Part shown: positions 21,554 through 33,151 of the stretch, piece by piece
Layout of the letters: each line of letters opens with the position of its first letter
Position numbering within the stretch: the stretch's first letter is position 1
From: Dactylorhiza incarnata
Taxonomy: Eukaryota; Streptophyta; Magnoliopsida; Asparagales; Orchidaceae
Reading direction: 5' to 3'
Assembly: GCA_033032865.1 (NCBI GenBank)
Contig: JAWHQI010000263.1
Coordinates: 1,860,001-1,924,000, forward strand
Length of the DNA: 64,000 bases
The notes under the pieces: model-generated
Database searches by the model: none
What the model saw: only the letters and a program-made list of their open reading frames with translations
What the model was told of the DNA's origin: nothing
Translations under genes and position numbers: made by a program

Positions 21554-22757
21554 CTAACTAATGGGCCTATGGAAGGAGAAGTGGACAGGTAACTGGCCTA
21601 ATATCCGTGTCGGTAGCGGGTACCGATACGGTGATAGAACAGTCACCCCTCTACCTAAATATAGATATCTGCTCCTCACAGGTAGAGGGTAGAGAATGTA
21701 AGAAGAGGAGGAGGCCTGGTCCTCACTCATCTCACAAAACACATCCTTGCCTAGCAAGGTATCGTCCACAACAAAGTGGCAGGAGGAGAAGGCAATGAAT
21801 GGAGCTTCCTCTACGGAGGGGGAATAAACCTCCTCGCATGAGGGGATGCTAGCATCATTGACTTGAGCAAAAAGCTCCAAGTCCTCCTGGGGCACCTGTA
21901 GAGACTCAACCTGCACAGGCTCGAATGAAGAAGGGGATCAAGAAATAAACAAGACGAAGGACATAAATAATCAAAAATCGGGGGAGTGGTCCCGGTCTCA
22001 CTCCCGGCAGGATCCAAGGATAGATCACTATCATCATCGTAAGTATCATAGCGAGGGGAACTTGAGAACTCAGGGGCCTCAGTGGTGGTTTGGACCTCCT
22101 CGTCCCATGAAGAGTGCAAACCTCCTCATTAGAGAGAGTATCCTCCTCATCCCACCGAGGTGCATCATCGTGTTCAAAGTATTCATTATCCCCATCAGGG
22201 AAAATGACATCCTCATCCCACTTTGGAGCACCCTCCAAGTCTGAAGCATCACCCAGCTCCTTTACTTCGATAGGATCATAAAGAATATGTGTAGAAAAAT
22301 CGTGCAAAGAAACTGGAGGGACAGAAATATTCGGTTCCTCCGCAAAAAGATCTGCCAAAGCCTCCCCGATGGAAAGAATACTTTCCTCATCATACTCAGG
22401 TGCATCTAGGAGCTCTCATTCCTCTCCTTGTTGGCTAACAGATGAGTGATCATCATCACTAGGAGTGAAACCACACACAGGGAGTGAGGAGTCCGTGCAC
22501 GAGACAAGCTCAGGGGTAGAGGGCACAATTGCCTCCATGGGTAAAGAATGAGCGATAGGGACAATGTTGTCCTGGGTGGAGGAGCGGCGGTCAGGCTTGA
22601 AAAGACTAGGACAGTCTTTCAATTCATGACCCTCTTCTCGACACAACAAGCAAACAACGTTCCTACACTGCCTAGCATTCAACTCATTCATTTGGTCTAA
22701 ATAATAAACCATCTTATCATTAAAGCTAGGCGAAATACCCCATGACGACATTTTCAA
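21554..22757 (-). pseudogene. Element A gag-like frame, copy 1, broken
   Basis: This is the same frame as the intact copy at 26410-27615, but damaged. A Trp codon has become TGA at 22416-22418. One-base deletions relative to copy 2 near 22108-22113 and in the G-run near 21931-21935 shift the frame. The zinc knuckle (C-x2-C-x4-H-x4-C, about residues 37-50) survives upstream of the first stop. The breaks show that only the second unit could still make full-length protein. Confidence 0.85.
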
Positions 22758-22980
22758 AATTCAAAGCAGATAAAAAGAAACTGAAATTCTTTGCAAGGAA
22801 ATCTACACAACTAGAAAAACTCCTTGAATAAAACTTGCCTAAAACTTTAAAATAGGGGAAGAAGAAATAAAAACAAACAAAAGATAATTAAAAGGCAAAC
22901 AAAAATAATAAAGCGGCTATACACACTGGAAGAACTACTATCTCTCGGCTCTCCCTCTCAAGAAAACTCACACGACTGTG

Positions 22981-22999
22981 TTCCCCGGCAACGGCGCCA
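22981..22999 (-). promoter_or_regulatory. Element A primer-binding site 1 (tRNA-Asp)
   Basis: On the plus strand the site reads as the 3' end of plant tRNA-Asp including CCA (…CCCCGGCAACGGCGCCA), so on the element strand it is its complement, TGGCGCCGTTGCCGGGG. It lies six bases inside LTR 2. Confidence 0.95.
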
Positions 23000-23005
23000 A
23001 AAACT

Positions 23006-24667
23006 TGATGCGATAATTCGGCAAGTGCACCGGTCGCGCAAGTAATAATAATGGGGAAAATCCCCGAGTGTCGGTCTCTTGAGGAACACAGTAAGGTGGA
23101 GTTAGGTTTCGAGGAAGGACTTGAGATTGAAGTCCTTAGATCGGATGGAATGCGGGGGAGTTGGGTTGGCTTTTGGAAAATAAAATAAAAGCTATCAACT
23201 ACTCCTATGCAATGCCGCTATGCAATGCTTCGCTTGGCGGGATGGAGACTAGGCAGGTCTTGAGCGCGCTGCGTCGAAAGGGCGGATGGACGAGTAGGCA
23301 AGCGGAATCAAACTGTGCAGGCCTTGAGCGCACTGCTTCGTTAGGCGGGATGGAATACGGGCCGCGATGCCACGCTTCAGTAGGCGGATGGACGAGTAGG
23401 CTAGCGGAGTGAGGGTCGCAAGCACCTCGTCGACAAGCACGCCACTAGCAATTGCTAGTGCAGCACCGGACACGGTGGTGGAGTGGAAAAGGGATGGTGG
23501 CGCACCTCATAAACACATAAACCACAAAAGCATTTCACAACAACATGAAATATATATAAATAAAAGCAAGTTTAAGTGCTCTTCATCAAAATACACAAGA
23601 TCTAGCTATTACAACAATCAATAAGAGAAGAATAAGGCAAGAAATCGACCGAATCCGAAGGCTCGTTGTAGATTCACGGTTGGAATCGCCGGGTTGTCAA
23701 TCCGCGTCCAAGCTCGGTCCGCAACTACGTCCGGGGTAGAGAGAGCTGTCACGACTCTCCAATGGACCCGTCTTCTTCGTGTCACGACCCGGTAGAGGTT
23801 GCAAACTTCCTCTTGCTCGATGGAGATGGCGGCTAGATCTCTCTTTGAAGCTCTTGGATGAAGGAGGAGGCCGAGAGGAAACTCCGGCTCAAGATTGGCG
23901 TGAAGAACAAGCCCGGAGCACCTCCAGATGGTGGGCGGCGGTGGAGGGGCAAAATCGGACGAAACCAGGCGGAAAACGGCGGAAGAAAGCGGGCGTCCTG
24001 ACCTAAATCGCGAGCAGGGAATTTATAGGCGCTGGAATTAAACAGTGCGCACGGTCATTGGCGCACGACCAGTGGTCGTGCGCACTAGAATCCTGTGATC
24101 GTGCGCTCTGCCTGGACGGAACCTGCAAAGACAGAAATTATAAAATAACATGTTCGCACGACCAGTGGCGCACGACCGGTGGTCGTGCGCACTGGAGTTG
24201 ATGGTCGTGCGCAATACAGCAAACAGAACTCAGAATTTCAATGATAAGTACGCATGAGCAGTGGCGCACGACCAGTGGCCGTGCGCACTGGCGTTGGTGG
24301 TCGTGCGCACTGCACCAAACAGAACTCGTGAAAAGGGTTAAGCGCATACGATCAGTGGCGCACGACCAGTGGTCGTGCGCAATAGAACCGGTGAACGTGC
24401 GCATTGTTCCTGTGCAGAATTGCACCGGGAACACCTGCACGACTCCCATTCCAGCACAACCACACAGATCTAGCCACTGAAAGTGGCACTTAACAACACA
24501 TGAATACTACTAATGACAATAAGCACGAAAATCACACCAAAGTGGGCCTAGATGTGCACCTAGCATGAATTATCAAATATAAGCTATAACAAGGCTATAG
24601 TGCGGTGAATTGACTAAATAAATGGCCCAGATGAGTCCATAAAAGTGTATATGATCAGGACTCATCA
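23006..24667 (-). repeat. Element A, LTR 2 (middle)
   Basis: 1662 bp. It has private differences from both outer LTRs, including loss of four bases near 24060 (GGCGCACGACC against GGCGCATGCACGACC in LTRs 1 and 3) and several substitutions within the palindrome array. In its first third it is closer to LTR 1 than to LTR 3. Confidence 0.93.
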
Positions 24668-26409
24668 CACCCCCACACTTACCTGTTTGCGCGTCCCGAG
24701 CAAACAAATTCTAAGCGAACTAGGAAAGAACAGTAGATGGCTTAATGATTACACTACAGAGTACCATGCGAAGTCGCATGCTCACGTGCATAAGAAAAAT
24801 AGTAGAAAAGATTTCTGATTATAAAAACAGTTTATATATTTCTAAAAGAGTAAAAGCATATTACAACTACTTAAAATGGTGAGCTACGGTGAATCATTCG
24901 GTCATGCATACGGAGAAAGTAAACTAAACGCTGAGACGAGCATTGCTCAAGATCGGGATGCAGGAAAAACTCCACTGAAATCCATCAGTGTCGGTGACCA
25001 TAAGCTTGCCCGGTCATATTCTCTCCACGGCACTGGTTTGACTCAAATGCGTGAATCAATAGGACTTTAGGTTTTAAATGAGGCTTGGGTTTAGGTGAGG
25101 ATAAACAAAGATGAAAACGACGGCTCAAGCACTAAACCCAAATGAGCTAATGCAGGAAACTATCCTCATTCACCACACGAACACGCGGGTACACAACACC
25201 CCCAGACCTGGACTTAACAGCATGGGTGCGTGCACCGCCTACTCCCAATACATAATATTTCTACATGATTTTTCAATAAAACTCATTTTTTCTTTCTTCT
25301 CTTTTTTTCTTCTTTTCTTTTTCTCATTTTTTTTCTTTTCTTATCATTTTCAGCAAATAAACAAAAGGACACATCCACAACTTCACAAACATATTACCAC
25401 ATCAACAACCCAACTCATGAAAATAATAAACAGCTAAAGCTCAAATTTTTGGGTGTGCGACTAGGATTGGCTTTTGGGCTTTGGTGAAATAAAAGTGGGG
25501 CTGAATCAAAGAACGGGTAGGCACAACTGGGCTAGCGAGGATATATAGCGGTAGGGATAGGCACAAAGGCTCAATCGGGCCAAAATGATGGCCTATATCA
25601 CATTCACACAATTGACTAACCGTATACCCATGCTTCAAGAATCGCTTGGGGCAAGTTCTAGCCACCGAGAAAGATTCTCCTTTCTCCCGACTCAAGCAAT
25701 ACGAATCTAGCGATCGTTTACACACATCCCTATGCTACCGTTTGATTCACACCGGATTCACCATTTGAGTAGAGTAAACAACATTTACACTAATAGAGAA
25801 AAATATAAAACCATAGTATAAAAAGAAGTCTACTCTACACAAATTTCTATGCAACCGAGCACTCGACTAGGAGCACTACCGGAGTCAACATTTTACTCTG
25901 CTACATAGTCCTAAGCCATCACCTAGACTTTCCCAAATAAGCAGAAGAATTAAATTCACAACAGAGCAAGCAAACAGATGAGTACACGCTCAAGTGGGTG
26001 ATGTGGTATGCAATGAAAATAAACAAAACATTTTAAATGAAATCTTCTAGCATGCAGTGCGATAGTGCACGTGAGCGGGTAAACAAAATTACTCTCCCCC
26101 AGACTTAAACTAAACAATCCACAGAATATATGACATGAAAATCAGAAAAAGATAGGGAAAGAGAGTACCCAGTGCTCAGAAATGAGCACACCAGAAGATT
26201 GGCATTTAAACCACGACTAAGCTGCAGCATCCGCCATCCAGAAGAAGTACCTGCAGGGGTCAGCTCCGCAAAACAAAAGAAACAGAAAAAGATAAACTAC
26301 AATACTACAGCTAACTAAACAAGATTGAATAAAATAAAATGCATGAAAAGTAAGATAACTACTGGGGTTATTGTCATCCCAGCACGACTTATTTTAACAA
26401 CTAAAGGTT
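24668..26409 (-). other. Element A internal region 2, non-coding 3' part with PPT
   Basis: Counterpart of 19815-21553 with the same layout; the PPT here reads AGTGTGGGGGTG on the minus strand. The two regions differ by scattered substitutions and small indels only. Confidence 0.75.
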
Positions 26410-27615
26410 CTAACTAATGGGCCTATGGAAGGAGAAGTGGACAGGTAACTGGCCTAATATCCGTGTCGGTAGCAGGTACCGATATGGTGATAGAACAGTC
26501 ACCCCTCTACCTAAATATAGATATCTGCTCCTCACAGGTAGAGGGTAGAGAATGTAAGAAGAGGAGGAGGCCTGGTCCTCACTCATCTCACAAAACACAT
26601 CCTTGCCTAGCAAGGTATCGTCCACAACAAAGTGGCAGGAGGAGAAGGCAATGAATGGAGCTTCCTCTACGGAGGGGGAATAAACCTCCTCCCATGAGGG
26701 GATGCTCGCATCATTGACTTGAGCAAAAAGCTCCAAGTCCTCCTGGGGCACCTGTAGAGACTCAACCTGCACAGGCTCGAATGAAGAAGGGGGATCAAGA
26801 AATAAACAAGACGAAGGACATAAATAATCAAAAATCGGGGGAGTGGTCCCGGTCTCACTCCCGGCAGGATCCAAGGATAGATCACTATCATCATCGTAAG
26901 TATCATAGCGAGGGGAACTTGATAACTCAGGGGCCTCAGTGGTGGTTTGGACCTCCTCGTCCCATGAAGAAGTGCAAACCTCCTCATCAGAGAGAGTATC
27001 CTCCTCATCCCACCGAGGTGCATCATCGTGTTCAAAGTATTCATTATCCCCATCAGGGAAAATGACATCCTCATCCCACTTTGGAGCACCCTCCAAGTCT
27101 GAAGCATCACCCAGCTCCTTTACTTCGATAGGATCATAAAGAATATGTGTAGAAAAATCGTGCAAAGAAACTGGAGGGACAGAAATATTCGGTTCCTCCG
27201 CAAAAAGATCTGCCAAAGCCTCCCCGATGGAAAGAATACTTTCCTCATCATACTCAGGTGCATCTAGGAGCTCCCATTCCTCTCCTTGTTGGCTAACAGA
27301 TGAGTGATCATCATCACTAGGAGTGAAGCCACACACAGGGAGTGAGGAGTCCGTGCACGAGACAAGCTCAGGGGTAGAGGGCACAATTGCCTCCATGGGT
27401 AAAGAATGAGCGATATGGACAATGTTGTCCTGGGTGGAGGAGCGGCGGTCAGGCTTGAAAAGACTAGGACAGTCTTTCAATTCATGACCCTCTTCTCGAC
27501 ACAACAAGCAAACAACGTTCCTACACTGCCTAACATTCAACTCATTCATTTGGTCTAAATAATAAACCATCTTATCATTAAAGCTAGGCGAAATACCCCA
27601 TGACGACATTTTCAA
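26410..27615 (-). CDS. Zinc-knuckle acidic gag-like protein of element A (401 aa)
   Basis: A single open frame follows the PBS by about 225 bases on the minus strand. Residues 37-50 hold one CCHC knuckle (CLLCREEGHELKDC), the nucleic-acid-binding motif of retroelement nucleocapsids. The rest is strongly acidic, with many DE, WDE and DDD runs between about residues 100 and 300, and repeats of the form APxWDED/APRWDEED/SSWDEE. No capsid-type gag domain, protease or polymerase is seen, so this is not a standard gag. It might package RNA with help from an autonomous relative, or act through its acidic part. Translation could start at Met1 or Met3. The intact frame beside a broken sister copy suggests the second unit is the better preserved. 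Confidence 0.75.
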   Translation of the reverse strand: MKMSSWGISPSFNDKMVYYLDQMNELNVRQCRNVVCLLCREEGHELKDCPSLFKPDRRSSTQDNIVHIAHSLPMEAIVPSTPELVSCTDSSLPVCGFTPSDDDHSSVSQQGEEWELLDAPEYDEESILSIGEALADLFAEEPNISVPPVSLHDFSTHILYDPIEVKELGDASDLEGAPKWDEDVIFPDGDNEYFEHDDAPRWDEEDTLSDEEVCTSSWDEEVQTTTEAPELSSSPRYDTYDDDSDLSLDPAGSETGTTPPIFDYLCPSSCLFLDPPSSFEPVQVESLQVPQEDLELFAQVNDASIPSWEEVYSPSVEEAPFIAFSSCHFVVDDTLLGKDVFCEMSEDQASSSSYILYPLPVRSRYLYLGRGVTVLSPYRYLLPTRILGQLPVHFSFHRPIS

Positions 27616-27838
27616 AATTCAAAGCAGATAAAAAGAAACTGAAATTCTTTGCAAGGAAATCTACACAACTAGAAAAATTCCTTGAATAAAACTTGCCTAA
27701 AACTTTAAAATAGGGGAAGAAGAAATAAAAACAAACAAAAGATAATTAAAAGGCAAACAAAAATAATAAAGCGGCTATACACACTGGAAGAACTACTATC
27801 TCTCGGCTCTCCCTCTCAAGAAAACTCACACGACTGTG

Positions 27839-27857
27839 TTCCCCGGCAACGGCGCCA
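27839..27857 (-). promoter_or_regulatory. Element A primer-binding site 2 (tRNA-Asp)
   Basis: Same sequence and spacing as the site at 22981-22999, placed beside LTR 3. This would be the functional site for a transcript started in LTR 3 on the minus strand. Confidence 0.95.
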
Positions 27858-27863
27858 AAAACT

Positions 27864-29530
27864 TGATGCGATAATTCGGCAAGTGCACCGGTCGCGCAAG
27901 TAATAATAATGGGGAAAATCCCCGAGTGTCGGTCTCTTGAGGAACACAGTAAGGTGGAGTTAGGTTTCGAGGAAGGACTTGAGATTGAAGTCCTTAGATC
28001 GGATGGAATGCGAGGGAGTTGGGTTGGCTTTTGGAAAATTAAATAAAAGCTATCAACTACTCCTATGCAATACCGCTATGCAATGCTTCGCTTGGCGGGA
28101 TGGAGACTAGGCAGGCCTTGAGCGCGCTGCGTCGAAAGGGTGGATGGACGAGTAGGCAAGCGGAAGCGAACTGTGCAGGCCTTGAGCGCACTGCTTCGTT
28201 AGGCGGGATGGAATACGGGCCGCGATGCCACGCTTCGGTAGGCGGATGGACGAGTAGGCTAGCGGAGTGAGGGTCGCAAGCACCTCGTCGACAAGCACGC
28301 CACTAGCAATTGCTAGTGCGGCACCGGACACGGTGGTGGAGTGGAAAAGGGATGGTGGCGCACCTCATAAACACATAAACCACAAAAGCATTTCACAACA
28401 ACATGAAATATATATAAATAAAAGCAAGTTTAAGTGCTCTTCATCAAAATACACAAGATCTAGCTATTACAACAATCAATAAGAGAAGAATAAGGCAAGA
28501 AATCGACCGAATCCGAAGGCTCGTTGTAGATTCACGGTTGGAATCGCCGGGTTGTCAATCCGCGTCCAAGCTCAGTCCGCAACTACGTCCGGGGTAGAGA
28601 GAGCTGTCACGACTCTCCAATGGACCCGTCTTCTTCGTGTCACGACCCGGTAGAGGTTGCAAACTTCCTCTTGCTCGATGGAGATGGCGGCTAGATCTCT
28701 CTTTGAAGCTCTTGGATGAAGGAGGAGGCCGAGAGGAAACTCCGGCTCAAGATTGGCGTGAAGAACAAGCCCGGAGCACCTCCAGATGGTGGGCGGCGGT
28801 GGAGGGGTGAAATCGGACGAAACCAGGCGGAAAATGGCGGAAGAAAGCGGGCGTCCTGACCTAAATCGCGAGCAGGGAATTTATAGGCGCTGGAATTAAA
28901 CAGTGCGCACGGTCATTGGCGCATGCACGACCAGTGGTCGTGCGCACTAGAATCCTGTGATCGTGCGCTCTGCCTGGACGGAACCTGCAAAGACAGAAAT
29001 TATAAAATAACATGTTCGCACGACCAGTGGCGCACGGCCGGTGGTCGTGCGCACTGGAGTTGATGGTCGTGCGCAATACAACAAACAGAACTCAGAATTT
29101 CAATGATAAGTGCGCACGAGCAGTGGCGCACGACCAGTGGTCGTGCGCACTGGCGTTGGTGGTCGTGCGCACTGCACCAAACAGAACTCGTGAAAAACGG
29201 TTAAGCGCACACGATCAATGGCGCACGACCAGTGGTCGTGCGCAATAGAACCGGTGATCGTGCGCAGTGTTCCTGTGCAGAATTGCACCGGGAACACCTG
29301 CACGACTCCCATTCCAGCACAACCACACAGATCTAGCCACTGAAAGTGGCACTTAACAGCACATGAATACTACTAATGATAATAAGCACGAAAATCACAC
29401 CAAAGTGGGCCTAGATGTGCACCTAGCATGGATTATCAAATTTAAGCTATAACAAGGCTATAGTGCGGTGAATTGACTAAATAAATGGCCCAGATGAGTC
29501 CATAAAAGTGTATATGATCAGGACTCATCA
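27864..29530 (-). repeat. Element A, LTR 3 (outer right, 5' on the element strand)
   Basis: 1667 bp, the same length as LTR 1, ending GACTCATCA directly before the CATAC duplication. It differs from LTR 1 by scattered substitutions, for example GCGAGGGAG for GCGGGGGAG near 28010. Confidence 0.93.
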
Positions 29531-29535
29531 CATAC

Positions 29536-31439
29536 AACCCTACGCCCCCCGCTATTGTGAGATATGAAGTCATAGGTGAATAATCTTTGGACAACCTATG
29601 CTTTTAAACTATGAGTTGATTTATAAACTAGGGTTTTGTTTAATGTGATGAGTTATATATTGCCGCATAGTTTTTCTACTTTTATGAGATGATTGTATGA
29701 GATAACTAGTACAATTACTAATATTCAATAAGTGATAAAGCTAGTAAGATGAGTTTTGAGTTTAATGTCATGTCATAAGATTAGTATTAATATTGCATGT
29801 ATTCCAAAATAGAGTTTCAAATTATAGATCTAGAATCGAGTGATGATTAAGTTTGATTTATACTTTCATTACAAATTTGATTCTAGAGTCTACAAATATG
29901 AGAGATACATGCAATTACTAGCAAAGCATATTCATACATCAAGTAATGTAAGGAAAACATTATTCATAATTTTTATCATAAGATTCATAATTTTTATTAT
30001 TGATTTGAGATATTTCTTGATAGAACATGAATTATGATTTATGATTATAGAGAATTTTGCATAGAATATATGTTAGATCATCATGATGTATGTAAATTCT
30101 AATTCTTCTAGACTTATGACAATATGATTTGGTGATTTTCTTTTGAATGAGCATGTTTGAATTGTAAGTCTAGAAAAATGATGATCATCCAATCATATAA
30201 AAAAAATCACATATATATAGTTTTGAAATAAAACTGCATTCAATAATTGAATTTATTGATCTTTGGTTTTGCACGATAATATATGATTCATAAAACAATA
30301 TTCATAAATATTCTAATGATTAATCCATAAACTGTGTTTGTTGGAATTTTAGTATTCTATATAATATCAAATCACATAGTTATCATGATGTTTTAATAAC
30401 ATTGTAAATGTTATACCTAGCATATAAATTTAAGCATAAACTAAGAAGTAATGCTAGAATGATGAGTTTGAGTACAATGTTATTATATAGGATTAATGGA
30501 GATAATGTTGCATGTAATATGAGAAGTTTTCAAATTAATTTTTTAGACATAGAATGAAATGATTAAATATTTAATTTGATCTTAATGATACAAGATGATT
30601 CTAAGGTCTAAATTACATGCAAATAATGGTGACACACATCACACACATAATATCTAAATTAATATATGAAACAATTATACTAAGGATAGCATGTGATGAA
30701 AAAACTATAAACATAGAAATATCCAAATCAAGCAAACTAAGATAGCTTTTAAACGGAGTTGAAATTGGGCAAATTGACAGCACCAAACGAACTCAAATGG
30801 GCAAGCCTAGTTCGCCGTTGGATGGAGATTTCTGTGCTCTTTCCGAAAATATATTAAACGCAAAAATCAGACGAGCGGATCAAAAGATATGGCTATTTGA
30901 AGTTTTGATCGTAAACTCGCATTTTTGAAAGATTAAACATGCGTTTAGATGAATTTATGTTTTCATTTTTTCTAGATAATATTCTTCATTATAAGGGATA
31001 TCATATGCAACAAACAAAAATAGAAAAGAATAAAAAACGTTGCGCATTTAAATTTTTAATTTAAGCCCTTTAAATAAACCATTTAAATCCATTCATTAAA
31101 ATAATTTCATTAGTCTTGATGATAATTTCAATATTCAATTTATGATGATAATTCAAGACATTAATGGGTAAAGGATTTAAAAGGATAAAGAACAACAACG
31201 ATGAGAGATAGGTCACTTTGAAAAACATATGGCTTACTGTTTAATTTTAATTCAATTTGATTTGTTAAATATTAGGCTTAAAATGTGTAAGTCATATCCC
31301 ATGAAATATAAAGTGACCTCAAACATTTTGGATCAAAAATACAAAATAAACAAAAGAAAAAAGAAAATAAAGCACATCATGAAGTAGAGTATTGATATTT
31401 CATTTTTAATTGTTTCTACTTCATGCAAATGATTGGATA
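29536..31439 (-). other. Element E internal, AT-rich non-coding part between A and the gag relic
   Basis: Very AT-rich with repeated ATGATTxATAATTTTTAT-like words at 29950-30060 and similar stretches near 30360-30600. No pol motif was found in any frame. In an intact copia element protease, integrase and reverse transcriptase would sit here. Confidence 0.6.
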
Positions 31440-32352
31440 CTAATGAATAAGAGATTTAGGTATCCAAAGGGGACCAAGTGGGATGGTTCCTTTGGGTACC
31501 CAAATACATCGTGGTGGCTTTTCGGAAGATAATGGTGAATGGGCCTTTTTAATTAAAGATGATATGACATTTTTCCTTATGGGTCTCCATTCATACCTTG
31601 GTTGTTTATCTTTTAAATTCATATTATGATTATGTGACATCTTTATATGATTATATTTGTTTGAAAAATAATTCATTTGTGATTTATGTTTATTCAAATT
31701 ATTTTTTAAAATACTTTGATGTTGATAATCATAATAAATTTTATTATATGGATTCTTTGAGAGTATATAAGAGTGATGGTCTTTCTTAAGAATTGAATGT
31801 TGAAAGAGTGGGTTACAATATGTTTTAAATGATTGATTCTTATTTTGATGATTTTCATTTCCACTCTTTCTTTTGGACATACTCTTAAAATATGAAGGAT
31901 AATATTTTGTAGTTTGATTTTCATAAAAATGAGTTTTTAAATATGAGTCATGATTGAAAAATATTGAGACTTATAATAGTGACTCTTAAGAATTTTGTGA
32001 GGGTCATAATTCTTTTTGAGACTAAACTCCTTTTTAGTTGATGTATGAAAATGATCCTTTTTAGAAATGATTTTGTAAGTTAATTTATTTTTATTCAAAA
32101 TCTTATGATGAAAGTCATTACTCGAAATTAGAACTTTTTCAACAAAAGATTTTAATTGTCTTAATTTACAAGTTAAAGTGTCATTTTCAATTATCAATTT
32201 TTCATTATGCCTTTTAGAAACTAAGAGTCCTTTTTCAATATCCTTAAAATTTTCTTTTAATAAATTGCAATCAAAACAAGGAGTAGGAATTTCAACTAAA
32301 AAGCAAGATGGAGAAGCCACATCATAATTAGATTCTACATTAGCATTAGCTT
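31440..32352 (-). pseudogene. Element E gag relic, C-terminal part
   Basis: Read on the minus strand this continues the gag frame cut by element B: lysine-rich coiled-coil-like sequence, then CFDCNLLKENFKDIEKG, a style common in Sirevirus gag C-terminal regions, and later WVPKGTIPLGP, the WVPK-type motif of these gags. Stops at about 31937 and frameshifts between the three overlapping frames (31937-32352, 31706-31924, 31440-31880) show it is dead. Codons join smoothly with 42942 when element B and one TTAAC are removed. Confidence 0.7.
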
Positions 32353-32357
32353 TTAAC

Positions 32358-32971
32358 TGTTGACGCCAGGAAAATCCTGACCTCAAGATTTGGACCGATG
32401 CAGCCGGAGGCTACTCGCCCAGCTGCCCAACGAGATGACTTGGCTGGCAACGACGAAGAAGCTAGAAGAGCAACAAACAGGACCCCGGGTGCTGCGGCAG
32501 GGAGGTCCCACCACGTACCCAGAAGCTCAAGAGAGTCTTCCCCTCCAAAACCATAGTGGCCGAGCTTGGTACAGGGAAGGCACCGACTTGGCTAGAAGCA
32601 AGGGTGACGGGCTCGAGAGTTCGGGAATCAGGGTCCAAAAGCTCAAGTCCAGGTGCCAATCCAAGTACCCCTGGGGTCCTATTTATAGGAAAACCAAAGG
32701 GTAAGGGGGCTTTTTATAGCCCAGCCCCCAACCCGGTGACTATGGGATACTCGGCGAGCACTTATGTCACAGTCGCCCATCTGGCAAGTATTGGGTGCTG
32801 CTCGCACACGCCGGGCCAATACTCGCCTATCTGGTGAGTATTACCTGCATACTCGCCAGGGTCTTTTCTGCTTCTGTCTTGGACTGCTGGTCTCTGTGTT
32901 GACTCTTTGACCTTTGACTTCTGTCTTCGTGGCCTTGGGCGGGTCCACCCTCGGAGAATGAGGGTGGTACA
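32358..32971 (-). repeat. Element B, 3' LTR
   Basis: Starts TGTTGACGCCAGG and ends GGTACA on the plus strand; the other LTR ends TGTACA. It contains several ACTCGCC and GGCGAGTA words and the TATA-like CCTATTTATAGG near 32677-32690. The pair differ at only a dozen or so sites, so the insertion is fairly young. Confidence 0.93.
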
Positions 32972-32991
32972 CAATCCCCGCTCTTTGCGAG
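32972..32991 (-). promoter_or_regulatory. Element B polypurine tract
   Basis: Minus strand CTCGCAAAGAGCGGGGATTG abuts the 3' LTR. Exactly the same 20 bases precede the 3' LTR of element C (61090-61109), a strong sign of common descent. Confidence 0.9.
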
Positions 32992-33097
32992 TAATGTAGT
33001 TTGCTCGGAAAGAATCATCCAACCTTCATTCGATGAGATTCCCTACTGGCGACTATTGGCTTATAGTCGCCATCTTGCTGGCCGATGCTCGAACTCG

Positions 33098-33107
33098 ATA
33101 AATAGAG
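33098..33107 (+). promoter_or_regulatory. TATA-like box of antisense gene 1, element B
   Basis: GATAAATAGA lies about 50 bases before the ATG at 33152. The spacing is short, so transcription would start close to the ATG. It is weaker than the box at 35128. Confidence 0.45.
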
Positions 33108-33151
33108 GGACAGGGGTCTCTGGTGGCACGACTTTTTCGAACTCGCTCAAG

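Larger units (their letters stand above)
18148..29530 (-). mobile_element. Element A: three-LTR tandem array of a gag-only retrotransposon
   Basis: LTRs at 18148-19814, 23006-24667 and 27864-29530 alternate with two internal regions of about 3.2 kb; the repeat period is 4858 bp. A single TSD, CATAC, flanks the whole array (18143-18147 and 29531-29535), so the array occupies one insertion site. On the minus strand each unit has LTR, tRNA-Asp PBS, one long frame with a zinc knuckle, non-coding DNA, PPT. There is no pol. It fits non-autonomous gag-bearing elements (TR-GAG type) derived from Ty3/gypsy, Athila-like by primer site. Confidence 0.9.
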
